From Streptomyces sp. 35G-GA-8 (GTDB taxonomy: Bacteria > Actinomycetota > Actinomycetes > Streptomycetales > Streptomycetaceae), in contig NZ_JAMHJQ010000004.1 of NCBI RefSeq assembly GCF_023534745.1, positions 124,001 through 188,000 of the forward strand: a stretch of DNA of 64,000 nucleotides, read 5' to 3'. A program made the translations under genes and the position numbers. The notes beneath the pieces were generated by a model. It saw only the letters and a list, made by a program, of their open reading frames with translations. It was not told the origin of the DNA and did no database searches. Positions 7,883 through 16,998 of the stretch are shown here, piece after piece (the stretch's first letter is position 1; each line of letters opens with the position of its first letter).

Positions 7883-8734
7883 TCAGGCCGGGTCCGGGGC
7901 AGCGGCGAGGGTGAGGCGCCGGAGGATCTCCTCTCCCGCCGCGACACCCGTCTGCGGGAGTACGTCGACATGGGGGGCGCTCCAGCCGCTGTCCGCGAGT
8001 TCGCCGTGGCCGGGACGCCAGCCGCGGTCCGCGGCCAGCAGCAGATCGGCGTCGAGCAGCGAGTCCCCGGCGGCAAGGGTGAGTTCGGCGCCGGTCCTGC
8101 GGGCCACCTCACGCATCGCGGCGCTCTTGGTGAGCGGTCGCGGTACGGCATAGATCTTGCGGCCCTGGAGGGAGACGGTCCAGCCCCGGCCGTCGGCCCA
8201 TGTGGCGAGTTCCTTGACCCAGCCCTCGGGCAGCAGGGCGCGGTCGACCACGAGATAGGCGAAGAGGTCTTCGGCGATCCGCTCCTTGAGGAGCCACGCG
8301 GGGTCCGAAGCGGCGAGCAGATGGGCGCGGACCTCGGCGAGGGGAGCGCACTCATCGGCCAGCCGGTCGGCCACCTGGGCCCGCCAGACCGGGTCGGAGA
8401 CCCCGTCCACCAGCAGATGGCCGCCGTTGGCGCAGATCGCGAACCGAGGTGCGGGGCCCGGCAGATGGATGCGGCCGTACTGCTCGCGGGTGCGGGTCGT
8501 CGTCGGTACGAAGACGGTGGCGCGGGCGAGATCGTCGAGCAGTCCGGCGGCCGTCTCGGTCAGATACGACAGTGGCCGGCTCTCGTACACCTCGACGCAG
8601 AGCAGCCGGGGGGCGTCGGCGTCGGGCATCGGGAGCTGGAGCGCGGCGGCCGAATAGATCAGGGTGCGGTCCAGATCGCTGGCGACCAGGACCGGGGCCT
8701 TCGCGGAGGTGTCCGGGGTGTGGGAGAGGTTCAC
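7883..8734 (-). CDS. HAD-family phosphatase of the Ter metabolite module
   Basis: A 283-residue HAD hydrolase. Motif I is VASDLDRTLIYS (D-x-D-x-T, residues about 17-26), a Cof-type cap lies in the middle, and motif IV is LAAGDSLLDADLLLAADRG with the acidic pair. HAD phosphatases of this type are a fixed component of tellurium-resistance-associated biosynthetic modules together with phosphoribosyltransferase, StiP/PELOTA and citrate-lyase-like genes. They are proposed to dephosphorylate a nucleotide-like intermediate. Its start overlaps the stop of the fusion gene upstream by 4 bp, so the genes are translationally coupled. It is the last gene of the three-gene unit. Confidence 0.85.
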   Translation of the reverse strand: MNLSHTPDTSAKAPVLVASDLDRTLIYSAAALQLPMPDADAPRLLCVEVYESRPLSYLTETAAGLLDDLARATVFVPTTTRTREQYGRIHLPGPAPRFAICANGGHLLVDGVSDPVWRAQVADRLADECAPLAEVRAHLLAASDPAWLLKERIAEDLFAYLVVDRALLPEGWVKELATWADGRGWTVSLQGRKIYAVPRPLTKSAAMREVARRTGAELTLAAGDSLLDADLLLAADRGWRPGHGELADSGWSAPHVDVLPQTGVAAGEEILRRLTLAAAPDPA

Positions 8735-11277
8735 GGCGCGACGACCGCCTTGCCGTCCGCGCCGGTGGCGCCGCGGGTGTATCGCGGGTGGATCAGTCCG
8801 ACGCAGGTGTACGGAAGGTCGTCGACCTCCTCGACGGGCACGCCCCGTTGCTCGGCCAGCAGTCGGACATGATCGAGATCGGCGCCCGCGTCGCGCTGGG
8901 CGAGGATCTTCCAGGGGACGCGGCGCAGCAGGACGCGGGTGGTCTCGCCGACACCGGGCTTGACCAGGTTCACATCGTGGATGCCGTACTCCTCACTGAT
9001 CCGCTCGACGGCGGCCCAGCCCTCCCAGGTGGGCGCGCGGTCCGCCGAGAGCAGTTTCTCGACCTCGGCGTCCACGGCGTGGGCGACCTCGTCGAAGCGG
9101 GCGGCGACGGTGTCCAGGAAGTGCCCGGAGACATCGGCGTCGGCGAGTTCGCGATAGTGCTTCGCGCCGTGGAAATCGTTGGGTCCGACCAGATCGGATC
9201 GGAGGACGGTACGGGAAATCAGGCCGGAGACAGTCGAGTTGAGACAGGCGGAGGGTATGAGGAAGTCCTCTCGGGTGCCATAGGTCCGCACACAGCCACC
9301 CGGATCGGCGAGGACCGCGATCTCGGGGTTGAATCCACCGAACGCGTCGAGGGCCTGGGCGAGTTCACGAGTGATCGCGCCCTTGCCGGTCCAGCCGTCG
9401 ACGAAGACGACATCGGCGGGGTCATGGTGGGCGGCGAGCCAGCGCAGGGCGTTGGCGTCGATACCCCGGCCGCGCACGATCGAGACCGCGTAGTGCGGCA
9501 GGTCCAGTCCGTGCCGGTGCTGGGCCCAGCGGCGCATCAGTACGCCGACCGGCGTGCCGGCGCGGGCCAGCGAGACAAGGACGGGGCGGGGGCCCCGCTC
9601 GGCGAGCACCGTTTCGGTGACGGTACCGACGGCCCGCGCGATCCGGGCCGCCGAGGTCTCCAGGGCGGCTTTGAAGAGCTCCTGGTACTGGGCGCTCGGC
9701 TGGTACTCGACGGGAAGGGATTCGGCGTAGTGCGCGCCACCGCTCTGTATCGCCTCCTCGCGCTCCTCTGTCGGGGCCTCCAGCTCCACGTCGGACAGGT
9801 CCTGGAGGAGCCAGCCCACATCGTCGGGCGCGTAGGAGGAGAAGGCGGGGCCGCGGAGAGGCTCGGGCAGCATGGAGGGTTCCTGCCGTTCGGGGTCGTG
9901 CGAGGGGCGCGGAGGGTGCGCGGAGGAAGGGAGATACGAGGGGATCACGGCGAGGACCACCCGGGGTATGTGTGCGGCGAGCTGGGCCAGCAGACCGCCG
10001 GGGGCGTGCAGCTCGGGGGAATCGGCCAGGGAGTCGACGACCACCACGACGGCGTCGAATCCGGCGTCCGCGACGTTGTAGGCATATCGGTCTCCGGTGC
10101 CGTCCCCGTCGGGGAAGGCACCGGTGTCGTGGGCCGGGAAGACAAGACGGCTGCGGATCGCGTAGCCGGGGTCGTTCACGGCCAGCACCGGTGACCGCGT
10201 GGTGGTGGAGTACCTCACCTCGGCGTCGCAGGAACGTTCCAGCGCTTCGGCGAGCCGCAGGGGGGCGTACATCAGCTCCTCGAAGCCGAGGACGAGGACG
10301 CGCCGGGCGTCGCCCAGCCCGACGGCCGCCTCGGCCGCCATGGCGGGCAGCGCGGACTCCAGGGCGGCCCGGTGGGCGGGGGTGAAGCCATGGCGGCCCC
10401 CGTCGGGGACTCCGGCGGGCCACTCCAGGGCCATGCGGGTCACGCCGGTCGCGTGGGCCCCCGGCGCCACGGGGGCCGGGGCGCGGTCCATGGGGCGTGG
10501 CGCGGGGGCCCCGGCCTCGTGCTCGGCCACCAGCGCCCGGCCCTTCTCCAGGACGCCGTCCGGGAGCCGGACCGTGCCGGAGGCCAGGGTGACCAGGTCG
10601 ACGCGGGCCCCTATCTCCCGGGCGAACTCCGCCAGCCGGCCCTGGTCGGCCGCCGAGCGCATATCGACCAGGGCGACGATGACGTACCGGTCACGGGGGT
10701 AGCGCTGATGGAGGGTGCGGATGGTGTTGAGGATGGTGTTACCGGTGGAGAACTCATCGTCGACGAGGACCAGCGGGCCGCCGGAGGCGAGCAGCTCCGG
10801 GTCCTCGGGGAGCAGCAGATGCGAGGTGGCGTGCGAGTGCGACTCCTCGAAGCCGCCCGCCCTCGCGACACCCGGGACCGGGCGCCGGGTGGAGTGGAGA
10901 TACGGAGCCCGGCGCACCCCGTCGGCGACCGAGTGGCCGAGTCCGGTCGCGGTCTCCGCGTAGCCGAGCACCACGGCCCGGTCCACGTCCGCGCCGAGCA
11001 GTTCCCGTACGCGCTCGCCCAGCTGTACACCCGTTCCGTATACGACCCGGGGGTGCTGCGGGATGTGTTTGCCCAGCACATTTGAGACAAGGAGGTGGGC
11101 CCGCTTGGGGTTGCGGCGCAGCGCCAGGCCCAGCAGATCCCGCAGGCCCTCGCCGCCGACGAGTTCGACGCCGAGCCGCTCGGCGACCCATGTGCCCGAC
11201 CACACCATAGTGACGATCTCTTCCTTCGACGACGGTCCGGCCTGCCCGGTCCGAGTGGTCTGTACCCGGGTGCTCAC
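8731..11277 (-). CDS. Fused PRTase-TRSP-StiP-PELOTA protein of the Ter locus
   Basis: An 848-residue protein joining two usually separate Ter-locus proteins. Residues about 45-250 are a phosphoribosyltransferase (PRTase_2) with the PRPP loop LVLVDDEFSTGNTILN. Residues about 285-445 are a TRSP domain (VLVLGFEELMYAPL ... TTTRSPVLAVND). Residues 469-760 are the StiP/PRTase_1 unit (VLVSLARAGTPVGVLMRRW; VVFVDGWTGKGAITREL). The last 80 are PELOTA-like RNA binding (TTRVLLRRVPWKIL ... LPYTCVGLIHPRYTRG). The GTG start overlaps the lyase stop as GTGA. ATG at 11208 with AAGGAAG upstream is a strong alternative start. An ATG at 9873 with AGGA 7 nt upstream could also release the StiP half alone. It probably makes a nucleoside-like metabolite; this follows published comparative analysis, not an assay. 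Confidence 0.85.
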   Translation of the reverse strand: MSTRVQTTRTGQAGPSSKEEIVTMVWSGTWVAERLGVELVGGEGLRDLLGLALRRNPKRAHLLVSNVLGKHIPQHPRVVYGTGVQLGERVRELLGADVDRAVVLGYAETATGLGHSVADGVRRAPYLHSTRRPVPGVARAGGFEESHSHATSHLLLPEDPELLASGGPLVLVDDEFSTGNTILNTIRTLHQRYPRDRYVIVALVDMRSAADQGRLAEFAREIGARVDLVTLASGTVRLPDGVLEKGRALVAEHEAGAPAPRPMDRAPAPVAPGAHATGVTRMALEWPAGVPDGGRHGFTPAHRAALESALPAMAAEAAVGLGDARRVLVLGFEELMYAPLRLAEALERSCDAEVRYSTTTRSPVLAVNDPGYAIRSRLVFPAHDTGAFPDGDGTGDRYAYNVADAGFDAVVVVVDSLADSPELHAPGGLLAQLAAHIPRVVLAVIPSYLPSSAHPPRPSHDPERQEPSMLPEPLRGPAFSSYAPDDVGWLLQDLSDVELEAPTEEREEAIQSGGAHYAESLPVEYQPSAQYQELFKAALETSAARIARAVGTVTETVLAERGPRPVLVSLARAGTPVGVLMRRWAQHRHGLDLPHYAVSIVRGRGIDANALRWLAAHHDPADVVFVDGWTGKGAITRELAQALDAFGGFNPEIAVLADPGGCVRTYGTREDFLIPSACLNSTVSGLISRTVLRSDLVGPNDFHGAKHYRELADADVSGHFLDTVAARFDEVAHAVDAEVEKLLSADRAPTWEGWAAVERISEEYGIHDVNLVKPGVGETTRVLLRRVPWKILAQRDAGADLDHVRLLAEQRGVPVEEVDDLPYTCVGLIHPRYTRGATGADGKAVVAP

Positions 11278-12437
11278 GTGGCGAGACCGGCCGTGAGCAG
11301 CTCCACGAAGCCGACATCCTCCCGGGCGACGCCGAAGACCTCGGCCCGCAGCAGGGTGCGCTCGGCCCAGGCGCGGTGAGGCTTCACCTCATTCATCTTG
11401 TTCGTGTACGCGGAGCGCAGCACCCCGCCCCCGTCGCGCTCGGGCCGCAGGATGTCCTGGGCGTCACTGAACTCCTCATGGCTGACCACGGACAGTGCGT
11501 GGACCGGCGGGACATGGGAGGGGTGGATACAGGTCTTGCCGAGCAGCCCATTGGCCCGGTCCAGCTCGATCTCGCGCAGCAGCCCGTCGAGGTCGTGCTC
11601 GATCAGGGCGGTGCGCAGCTCCTCGGCCCGGCCCTCGAGGAACGGGCTGCGCCGCAGCTGGGGCTTGAACATGCGCTCCTGGAGCCGGAAGTACTCCCAG
11701 ACCGGGCCGGTGATCGTGAAGCCCGAGCCATCGGCACGTCCGAGTACGTTCACCACGTCCGCGATGACCCCGGCCACGATGCGTACGTCGTACGCCGTCA
11801 TATCGGGCGACCGGCGCAGGCCGTACGCCGCGCAGAAGTCGGTCACGCCCAGTCGCAGCGCGAGTACGCGGTCGCGGTACTTGTCGACGGCGGTCGCGAT
11901 CCCGGTGAGCGTCCGGGTCCTGGTCTCCAGATGCAGCAGTTCGGGCGATTCGAGCACCGGCATCGCGTACAGCGTCCGGCCACAGTCGCTCTCCGCCTCC
12001 GCGAGCGCTTCCAGGAAGGCCGTCCCGCGCTCCTCGGTGAATTTGGGGAGTACGAATCCGGACAGCAGCCGGATCGACTCGCCCAGGCGCCTGACCAGGT
12101 CGGGTATCTGCCCCGGCTCGCGGACGCGGATGAACAGCAGCGGCGTCGCGACCCGGCGCTCGGCGAGTTCCGCGAACTGCCGGACCAGATTGGCCTCGGC
12201 GTCCCCGACCTCGGCGTCATGGATGGAATCCTCCAGGCAGAGCACCATGGAGACGACTCCGCGCCCCGCCTGCTTCAGCACGTCGTCGGCGAGCCGCGGC
12301 CGGGTGGCCGGGCTGTAGAGCGTGGCCCCGAGAGCGGCCGAGAGCAGCCGGGCGGGCGAGTCGGCGGTGAACTCGCAGGGCTCCTGATGGAACAGAGCCC
12401 GTCGAGCAGCGGTCGGGATATGCCCGAAATGACGCAT
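11274..12437 (-). CDS. HpcH/HpaI aldolase / citrate lyase-like protein, Ter locus
   Basis: A 387-residue protein of the HpcH/HpaI (CitE-like) TIM-barrel superfamily. [12 protein letters not shown] carries the acidic metal site after strand beta-3, [12 protein letters not shown] holds the conserved Arg, [10 protein letters not shown] and [10 protein letters not shown] follow, and [10 protein letters not shown] closes the barrel. This variant accompanies PRTase, StiP and HAD genes in Ter clusters and is proposed to add or remove a C2-C3 unit in metabolite synthesis. ATG at 12437 has GGGGGA 5 nt upstream. The upstream TTG at 12509 is part of a promoter box and is not used as the start. It is the first gene of the minus-strand trio, divergent from the terD-tail gene. 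Confidence 0.85.
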   Translation of the reverse strand: MRHFGHIPTAARRALFHQEPCEFTADSPARLLSAALGATLYSPATRPRLADDVLKQAGRGVVSMVLCLEDSIHDAEVGDAEANLVRQFAELAERRVATPLLFIRVREPGQIPDLVRRLGESIRLLSGFVLPKFTEERGTAFLEALAEAESDCGRTLYAMPVLESPELLHLETRTRTLTGIATAVDKYRDRVLALRLGVTDFCAAYGLRRSPDMTAYDVRIVAGVIADVVNVLGRADGSGFTITGPVWEYFRLQERMFKPQLRRSPFLEGRAEELRTALIEHDLDGLLREIELDRANGLLGKTCIHPSHVPPVHALSVVSHEEFSDAQDILRPERDGGGVLRSAYTNKMNEVKPHRAWAERTLLRAEVFGVAREDVGFVELLTAGLAT

Positions 12438-12479
12438 GTGAATCCCCCGTACTGCCAAGATGGCCCGTCGGTCAGGTGG

Positions 12480-12509
12480 CCGGTAATAGTACGTATGGGT
12501 GGGTGTCAA
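12480..12509 (-). promoter_or_regulatory. Candidate promoter of the Ter metabolite trio
   Basis: On the minus strand TTGACA (12509-12504) is followed 17-18 nt later by TTACCG/TACCGG. The -35 box is perfect and the -10 weak. The distance to the ATG at 12437 leaves a leader of about 37 nt with a good ribosome site. Confidence 0.4.
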
Positions 12510-12625
12510 GAGTTCCCTCGATACATGAAATCCTGGTTACTCGTCCGCTTCTCGTCCATGGCCCGGACGGAGCGGATCTGGGCCCGCGTTGTCCCCGCGG
12601 GCGGCGGGAAGGCAGGATGGCAGCT

Positions 12626-13459
12626 ATGACGCACGCGATGCTCAAGGGCTCGAACGTCCCCCTCGATGCCATGGCCGTACGAGCCGTGCTGCGCTGGTCC
12701 CCGGGCACCGGGGTCCCGGATGTGGACGCCTCCGCCCTGCTCCTCGGACACGACGGCCGGGTCCGCTCCGACGAGGACTTCGTCTTCTACAACCAGCCGC
12801 GCCATCCCTCGGGGCTGGTGCGGCGGCTGCCCAAGAAGCACGTCGGAGACGAGCTGACGGACACCGTCGAGGCCAATCTCACGGCGCTCGATCCCTCGGT
12901 CGACCAGGTGGTGCTCGCGGCCTCCTCCGACGGTGCGAGCTTCCAGCATGTGACAGATCTGCGGATCCTGCTCTACGACGCGGCAGCGGCGGACGGCGAG
13001 CCGCTGGCCGCCTTCGATGTCCGGCCGGAGACCGGCGAGGAGACCGCGATCATCTGCGGCGAGCTGTACCGGCGCGGCGGCGGCTGGAAATTCCGCGCGG
13101 TGGGCCAGGGATATCCGACCGGTCTGGACGGTCTGGCCACCGCGTTCGGCATTCTGGTGGACGAGACGGAAGAGGCCGTCGACGACGGGACGCCCGATGC
13201 CTCGGAAGGCGCCACCGTGGCCGCGGAGAGGCCGCTGCCGCCTCCCCCGCCCCTTCCTCCCACCCAGCCGGCCGCGGGGCCCGCGTACGGATACCCACAG
13301 CCGCCTCTGCCGTCGGCCCAGCCGCAGTACGGCTATCCCCAGCCGGTGTCGTCCCCGCGCCCCGCGTACGGCTATCCGCAGCCGGCCGCCGCCGCCGCGC
13401 CCGCCCCCGATCCGAACTTCCGGCTGCCCCCCATGGGGCCGCAGTTCATCCGCCCGTAG
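12626..13459 (+). CDS. TerD-family protein with Pro/Tyr-rich C-terminal tail
   Basis: A 277-residue protein. Residues 1-180 form a TerD domain ([20 protein letters not shown] with the calcium-site acidic residues, [37 protein letters not shown]). Residues about 200-277 are a low-complexity tail with PPPPPLPP and three copies of YGYPQP, then [10 protein letters not shown]. TerD domains bind calcium and sit in stress complexes near the membrane; proline-rich tails usually recruit partners. It is transcribed away from the lyase-fusion-HAD trio and converges on the terA-like gene. ATG at 12626 is used; ATG at 12617 is nearly as good. Confidence 0.9.
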   Translation: MTHAMLKGSNVPLDAMAVRAVLRWSPGTGVPDVDASALLLGHDGRVRSDEDFVFYNQPRHPSGLVRRLPKKHVGDELTDTVEANLTALDPSVDQVVLAASSDGASFQHVTDLRILLYDAAAADGEPLAAFDVRPETGEETAIICGELYRRGGGWKFRAVGQGYPTGLDGLATAFGILVDETEEAVDDGTPDASEGATVAAERPLPPPPPLPPTQPAAGPAYGYPQPPLPSAQPQYGYPQPVSSPRPAYGYPQPAAAAAPAPDPNFRLPPMGPQFIRP

Positions 13460-13521
13460 AAGCCGGTACGGACCCCGGGGCAGGTACGGACACCAGGGCG
13501 GGAACGGACCCCGGGGCCGTC

Positions 13522-14262
13522 TCAGGTCTTCGTCTTGTAGCCACGCCCCCACTGGAGCCCCCAGCCGTACAGCCGGTCCAGCTCCGCCTGGAAGCCGTAG
13601 ACGAACTTCACCTCTCGGCGCACGACGAGGTCTCCCTTGACGTTCTCCACCGAGAACACGGCGCAGGAGCGGGCCTGCGGCGCGTGCTCGTCGAGTTCGA
13701 TCTCGATGCGCGGGCCATTGCTGGGGTACAGCGTCACATGCGCGCGCGTACGGTCGAAGGCGGGCGTCTGGTCGTAGATGTAGACGAAGAACAGCAGCCG
13801 CTTGATCGACTCGCGGTGGTCGAGATTGACGTAGACGGTCTCACCCGAGGCGGCGCCGAACCGGTCGTCGCCGCTGAGTTTGATGTACGGAGGATCGTTC
13901 AGATCCCCCAGGAAGTTGCCCAGCGGCTGGACCACGCCCTTGCTGCCGTCGGCCAGTTCGTACAGGCAGCCCAGGTCGAGGTCCACATTGACCATGCCCT
14001 GCGTATGGGCCTGCACCACCTCGGGCTTGAAGAGCTTGAGGGGGTTCGACAGCAGTCGCCCGCTCTGCCTGGAACGTCCCTCGATGTCGGAGGTGCGCAT
14101 CTGCCAGGAGAGGTTCACCCGCAGATTGCCGGTGGCCGCGCCCTGTTTGGTGAGCGAGACCGTAGGCCTCCGCTTCGTCAGCTCGATGGAGTTGGACGCG
14201 GCGTTGCCCGAATCGAATTGCGTTGCCCTTTGTCCCTGCCACAGGTTGTCCCAGAAGGCCAT
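13522..14262 (-). CDS. TerA-like tellurium resistance protein
   Basis: A 246-residue protein of the TerD/TerA superfamily. The N-terminus MAFWDNLWQGQ is followed by ELTKRRPTVSLTKQG and LRVNLSW. The core has YELADGSKGVVQPLG, PPYIKLSGDDRFG, GETVYVNLDH, KRLLFFVYIYDQTPAF and RSCAVFSVENVKGDL, which match TerA (the paralogue with a diverged calcium domain and extra N-terminal segment). It probably joins TerD proteins in a membrane-associated stress complex with the TerC-like protein encoded upstream. ATG at 14262 is preceded by GGGGTGGG. A strong hairpin separates it from the DUF475 gene, so it can be transcribed on its own. Confidence 0.85.
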   Translation of the reverse strand: MAFWDNLWQGQRATQFDSGNAASNSIELTKRRPTVSLTKQGAATGNLRVNLSWQMRTSDIEGRSRQSGRLLSNPLKLFKPEVVQAHTQGMVNVDLDLGCLYELADGSKGVVQPLGNFLGDLNDPPYIKLSGDDRFGAASGETVYVNLDHRESIKRLLFFVYIYDQTPAFDRTRAHVTLYPSNGPRIEIELDEHAPQARSCAVFSVENVKGDLVVRREVKFVYGFQAELDRLYGWGLQWGRGYKTKT

Positions 14263-14307
14263 GCCCACCCCACCCCTGTCGTCAACTCGCCAACCGCACA
14301 TGGAAGA

Positions 14308-14347
14308 ACGGGGCGGCCGGCAGGCTCCCGCCGCTCGGCCGCCCCGT
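14308..14347 (-). terminator. Hairpin after DUF475/TerC-like gene
   Basis: A 12-bp perfect stem (ACGGGGCGGCCG at 14308-14319 with its complement at 14336-14347) and a 16-nt loop lie 76 nt after the DUF475 stop, before the terA-like start. Confidence 0.65.
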
Positions 14348-14422
14348 CCAGAGCGTTCCCTGAATACCCTCCGCGTCACCCTCCGGAGGACCGGCTCACC
14401 AAAGGCTCACCGGAGCACCGGC

Positions 14423-15562
14423 TCAGACCTGGACCGCTGCCTTGTCGTCGTCGGGATCCTTGTCGCCGCCCTCGGTCGCGAGCGCCTTGTTGCGGCGTAC
14501 CGAGGACCAGAAGGAGGCGGCGATGAGAACCACGCCGATCAGACCGGTGATGATCTCGCTGATCGAGTGCTCGATGGTGATCAGCAGGATCGCGGCGAGC
14601 GCGCCGATCGCGTAGTGCGCGCCGTGCTCCAGGTAGACGTAGTCGTCCAGCGTGCCCTCGCGGACCAGGTAGACCGTGAGCGAACGCACGTACATCGCGC
14701 CGATACCGAGACCCAGCGCCATCCAGAAGATCTGGTTCGTGACGGCGAAGGCGCCGATGACACCGTCGAAGGAGAAGGACGCGTCCAGGACCTCCAGGTA
14801 GAGGAAGAGGAAGAACGCGGCCTTGCCGGCGAGCCCGATCGCGGAGACCTGCTTGCCCTCGGCCTTGGCCTTCTCCTCCGCCTCGTGCTCCTGCTCCTCC
14901 TGCTCCTCCAGCCGGTTCTCGAAGAAGCCCGAGAGCCCGCCGACGATGAGGTACGTGACCAAGCCGGCGACCCCGGCGAGCAGCACCGTGGCCGACTTGT
15001 CCTGGTAGCCGGTGCTGGTGTGGGCGTTGGTGGCGAAGGTGAGCGCGGTGACGAGCAGCACGATCAGCGCGACGCAGACCGACAGCATGTCGACCTTGCC
15101 GAGCTTGGCCAGCGGACGCTCCAGCCAGCTCAGCCACTTGATGTCCCGCTCCTCGAAGATGAAGTCGAGGAAGATCATCAGCAGGAACATACCGCCGAAG
15201 GCGGCGATGCCCGGGTGGGCGTCGGTGACCAGGGCCTCGTACCGATCGGGGTTGTCCAGAGCGATCTGGACGGCCTCGATGGGCCCGACCTTGGCGCTGA
15301 TGGCGACGATCACGACGGGGAAGACCAGTCGCATACCGAACACCGCGATGAGGATGCCGACGGTGAGGAAGATCTTCTGCCAGAAGGCATTCATCTTCTT
15401 CAGGACCCCGGCGTTGACAACCGCGTTGTCGAACGAGAGCGAGATCTCAAGGATGGACAGGATCAGTACGATCCCGAACGCCTCCCACCCCCACTGCCAG
15501 GCCGCGAAGGCCAGGCCGAGCGCCGTGATGGCGAACGACCAGCCGAAGGTTTTCAGGATCAC
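14423..15562 (-). CDS. DUF475 / TerC-superfamily membrane protein
   Basis: A 379-residue polytopic protein with about nine hydrophobic helices. The two conserved acidic membrane motifs of the TerC/YkoY superfamily are present: LEISLSFDNAVVNAG near residue 40 and LEVLDASFSFDGVIGAF near residue 260. Between them is a charged cytoplasmic loop (ENRLEEQEEQEHEAEEKAKAEG). TerC-class proteins export or handle divalent metals (manganese in characterised homologues) and anchor the TerD complex. GTG at 15562. The gene follows a terD gene by 51 bp on the same strand and is probably co-transcribed with it. Confidence 0.9.
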   Translation of the reverse strand: MILKTFGWSFAITALGLAFAAWQWGWEAFGIVLILSILEISLSFDNAVVNAGVLKKMNAFWQKIFLTVGILIAVFGMRLVFPVVIVAISAKVGPIEAVQIALDNPDRYEALVTDAHPGIAAFGGMFLLMIFLDFIFEERDIKWLSWLERPLAKLGKVDMLSVCVALIVLLVTALTFATNAHTSTGYQDKSATVLLAGVAGLVTYLIVGGLSGFFENRLEEQEEQEHEAEEKAKAEGKQVSAIGLAGKAAFFLFLYLEVLDASFSFDGVIGAFAVTNQIFWMALGLGIGAMYVRSLTVYLVREGTLDDYVYLEHGAHYAIGALAAILLITIEHSISEIITGLIGVVLIAASFWSSVRRNKALATEGGDKDPDDDKAAVQV

Positions 15563-15613
15563 TGGCTACCCCATCTGGTGATTAACGGGCTTTCCCCCGC
15601 GCAGCGCACTGCT

Positions 15614-16189
15614 TTACGAAACGTTGACCCCGAAGTCTAGAGCGATGCCCCGCAGCCCCGACGCGTACCCCTGCCCCACGGCCCGGAACTTCCACTCGGC
15701 GCCATAGCGGTAGAGCTCGCCGAAGATCATCGCGGTCTCGGTGGAGGCGTCCTCGCTGAGGTCGTAGCGGGCGAGCTCCTGACCGTCGGCCTGGTTGGCC
15801 ACCCGGATGAAGGCGTTGCTCACCTGCCCGAACGTCTGACCGCGATTGTCGGCGTCATGGATCGAGACCGGAAAGACGATCTTGTCGCAGTGGGCAGGCA
15901 CCTTGGAGAGGTCGACCAGCAGGGATTCGTCGTCGCCGTCGCCCTCACCCGTCAGATTGTCACCGGTGTGCTCGACGGATCCGTCCGGACTGGTCAGATT
16001 GTTGTAGAAAATGAACCATTCGTCGCCGAGCACCCGGCCCGACTGACAGAGAAGCGCGCTGGCGTCGAGGTCGAAGTCGGCCCCGGTGGTGGAGCGCGCG
16101 TCCCAGCCGAGCCCTACCAGTACCTGGGTGAGGTTGGGTGCGGCCTTGGAGAGGGAGACATTGCCTCCCTTGGCGAGTGTGACGCCCAT
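15614..16189 (-). CDS. TerD family protein (second of tandem pair)
   Basis: A 191-residue single TerD domain. Hallmarks are [36 protein letters not shown] (calcium-binding Asp cluster), [36 protein letters not shown] and the C-terminal [22 protein letters not shown]. It is about 70 percent identical by eye to the adjacent TerD, so the two arose by tandem duplication. TerD binds two calcium ions in the cytoplasm and mediates phage, tellurite and oxidative-stress phenotypes. ATG at 16189 has GGGGAGGA upstream. A perfect hairpin stands between the two copies. Confidence 0.95.
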   Translation of the reverse strand: MGVTLAKGGNVSLSKAAPNLTQVLVGLGWDARSTTGADFDLDASALLCQSGRVLGDEWFIFYNNLTSPDGSVEHTGDNLTGEGDGDDESLLVDLSKVPAHCDKIVFPVSIHDADNRGQTFGQVSNAFIRVANQADGQELARYDLSEDASTETAMIFGELYRYGAEWKFRAVGQGYASGLRGIALDFGVNVS

Positions 16190-16252
16190 GATGGTGAGTC
16201 CTCCCCGAGATGATGTTCCGTAGCCGTATCCGGTTACGGGTGCGAGACGCGT

Positions 16253-16282
16253 ACGGCGCCGCACTGGAGCGTGCGGCGCCGT
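16253..16282 (-). terminator. Hairpin between the tandem terD genes
   Basis: A perfect 12-bp stem, ACGGCGCCGCAC (16253-16264) with GTGCGGCGCCGT (16271-16282), and a 6-nt loop lie 48 nt after the upstream terD stop. It is either a terminator or a partial attenuator that sets the ratio of the two copies. Confidence 0.65.
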
Positions 16283-16329
16283 GCTCGAAGATACCCAGGC
16301 TCCGTCCGGTGGGGACAGGGCCCGGCGGT

Positions 16330-16905
16330 TCAGACGTTGACGCCGAAGTCCTGCGCGATACCGCGCAGACCCGAGGCGTACCCCTGACCGATGGCGCGGA
16401 ACTTCCACTCCGCGCCGTTGCGGTACAGCTCGCCGAAGACCATGGCAGTCTCCGTCGAGGCGTCCTCGCTCAGGTCGTACCGGGCGAGTTCATTGTTGTC
16501 GGCCTGGTTGACCACGCGGATGAACGCGTTGCGCACCTGACCGAAGGACTGCTGGCGGCTCTCCGCCTCGTAGATCGAGACGGGGAATACGATCTTCTCC
16601 ACATCGGCGGGGACCGCGGCCAGATTGACCTTGATCGCCTCGTCGTCGCCCTCGCCCTCACCGGTGAGGTTGTCACCGGTGTGCTCGACGGAGCCGTCGG
16701 GGCTCTTGAGGTTGTTGAAGAAGATGAAGTTCCCGTCGACGGCGACCTTGCCCTCGGCGTTCGTCAGCAGGGCGCTGGCGTCGAGGTCGAAGTCACTGCC
16801 GGTGGTGGTGCGGACGTCCCAGCCCAGACCCACGGTGACCGCGGTCAGGTTGGGCGCGGCCTTGGTCAGCGAGACGTTTCCGCCCTTGCTGAGGCTGACT
16901 CCCAC
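16330..16905 (-). CDS. TerD family protein (first of tandem pair)
   Basis: A 191-residue TerD domain beginning [15 protein letters not shown], with [14 protein letters not shown] (calcium site), [39 protein letters not shown] and [21 protein letters not shown]. It has the usual TerD length. GTG at 16905 with GGGAGGA 3 nt upstream; this start matches the paralogue's first residues. Gene order (two terD, TerC-class, terA-like) suggests stepwise assembly of a membrane-linked metal-sensing complex. The leader of about 100 bp contains a TAGGAT box and a possible extracytoplasmic-sigma promoter. Confidence 0.95.
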   Translation of the reverse strand: MGVSLSKGGNVSLTKAAPNLTAVTVGLGWDVRTTTGSDFDLDASALLTNAEGKVAVDGNFIFFNNLKSPDGSVEHTGDNLTGEGEGDDEAIKVNLAAVPADVEKIVFPVSIYEAESRQQSFGQVRNAFIRVVNQADNNELARYDLSEDASTETAMVFGELYRNGAEWKFRAIGQGYASGLRGIAQDFGVNV

Positions 16906-16998
16906 GAGTCCTCCCTTTGGTTTCTCGGGGCCGGCGGCCCGGCTCGGCGGCGGCTGCCGCCGAGGGTCGCGCGTCCCCTGAGGCGTTGGCATCGGATC

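Noticed and set aside
8731..9873. Calling the StiP part a cysteine protease, as databases sometimes do
   Set aside because: The visible motifs are PRPP-type phosphoribosyltransferase loops followed by a PELOTA-like region; no protease dyad is evident.
12438..12509. A TTG start 72 bp upstream for the lyase-like gene
   Set aside because: The TTG is the first half of a perfect TTGACA promoter box, and the ATG at 12437 has a good ribosome site and begins the conserved region.
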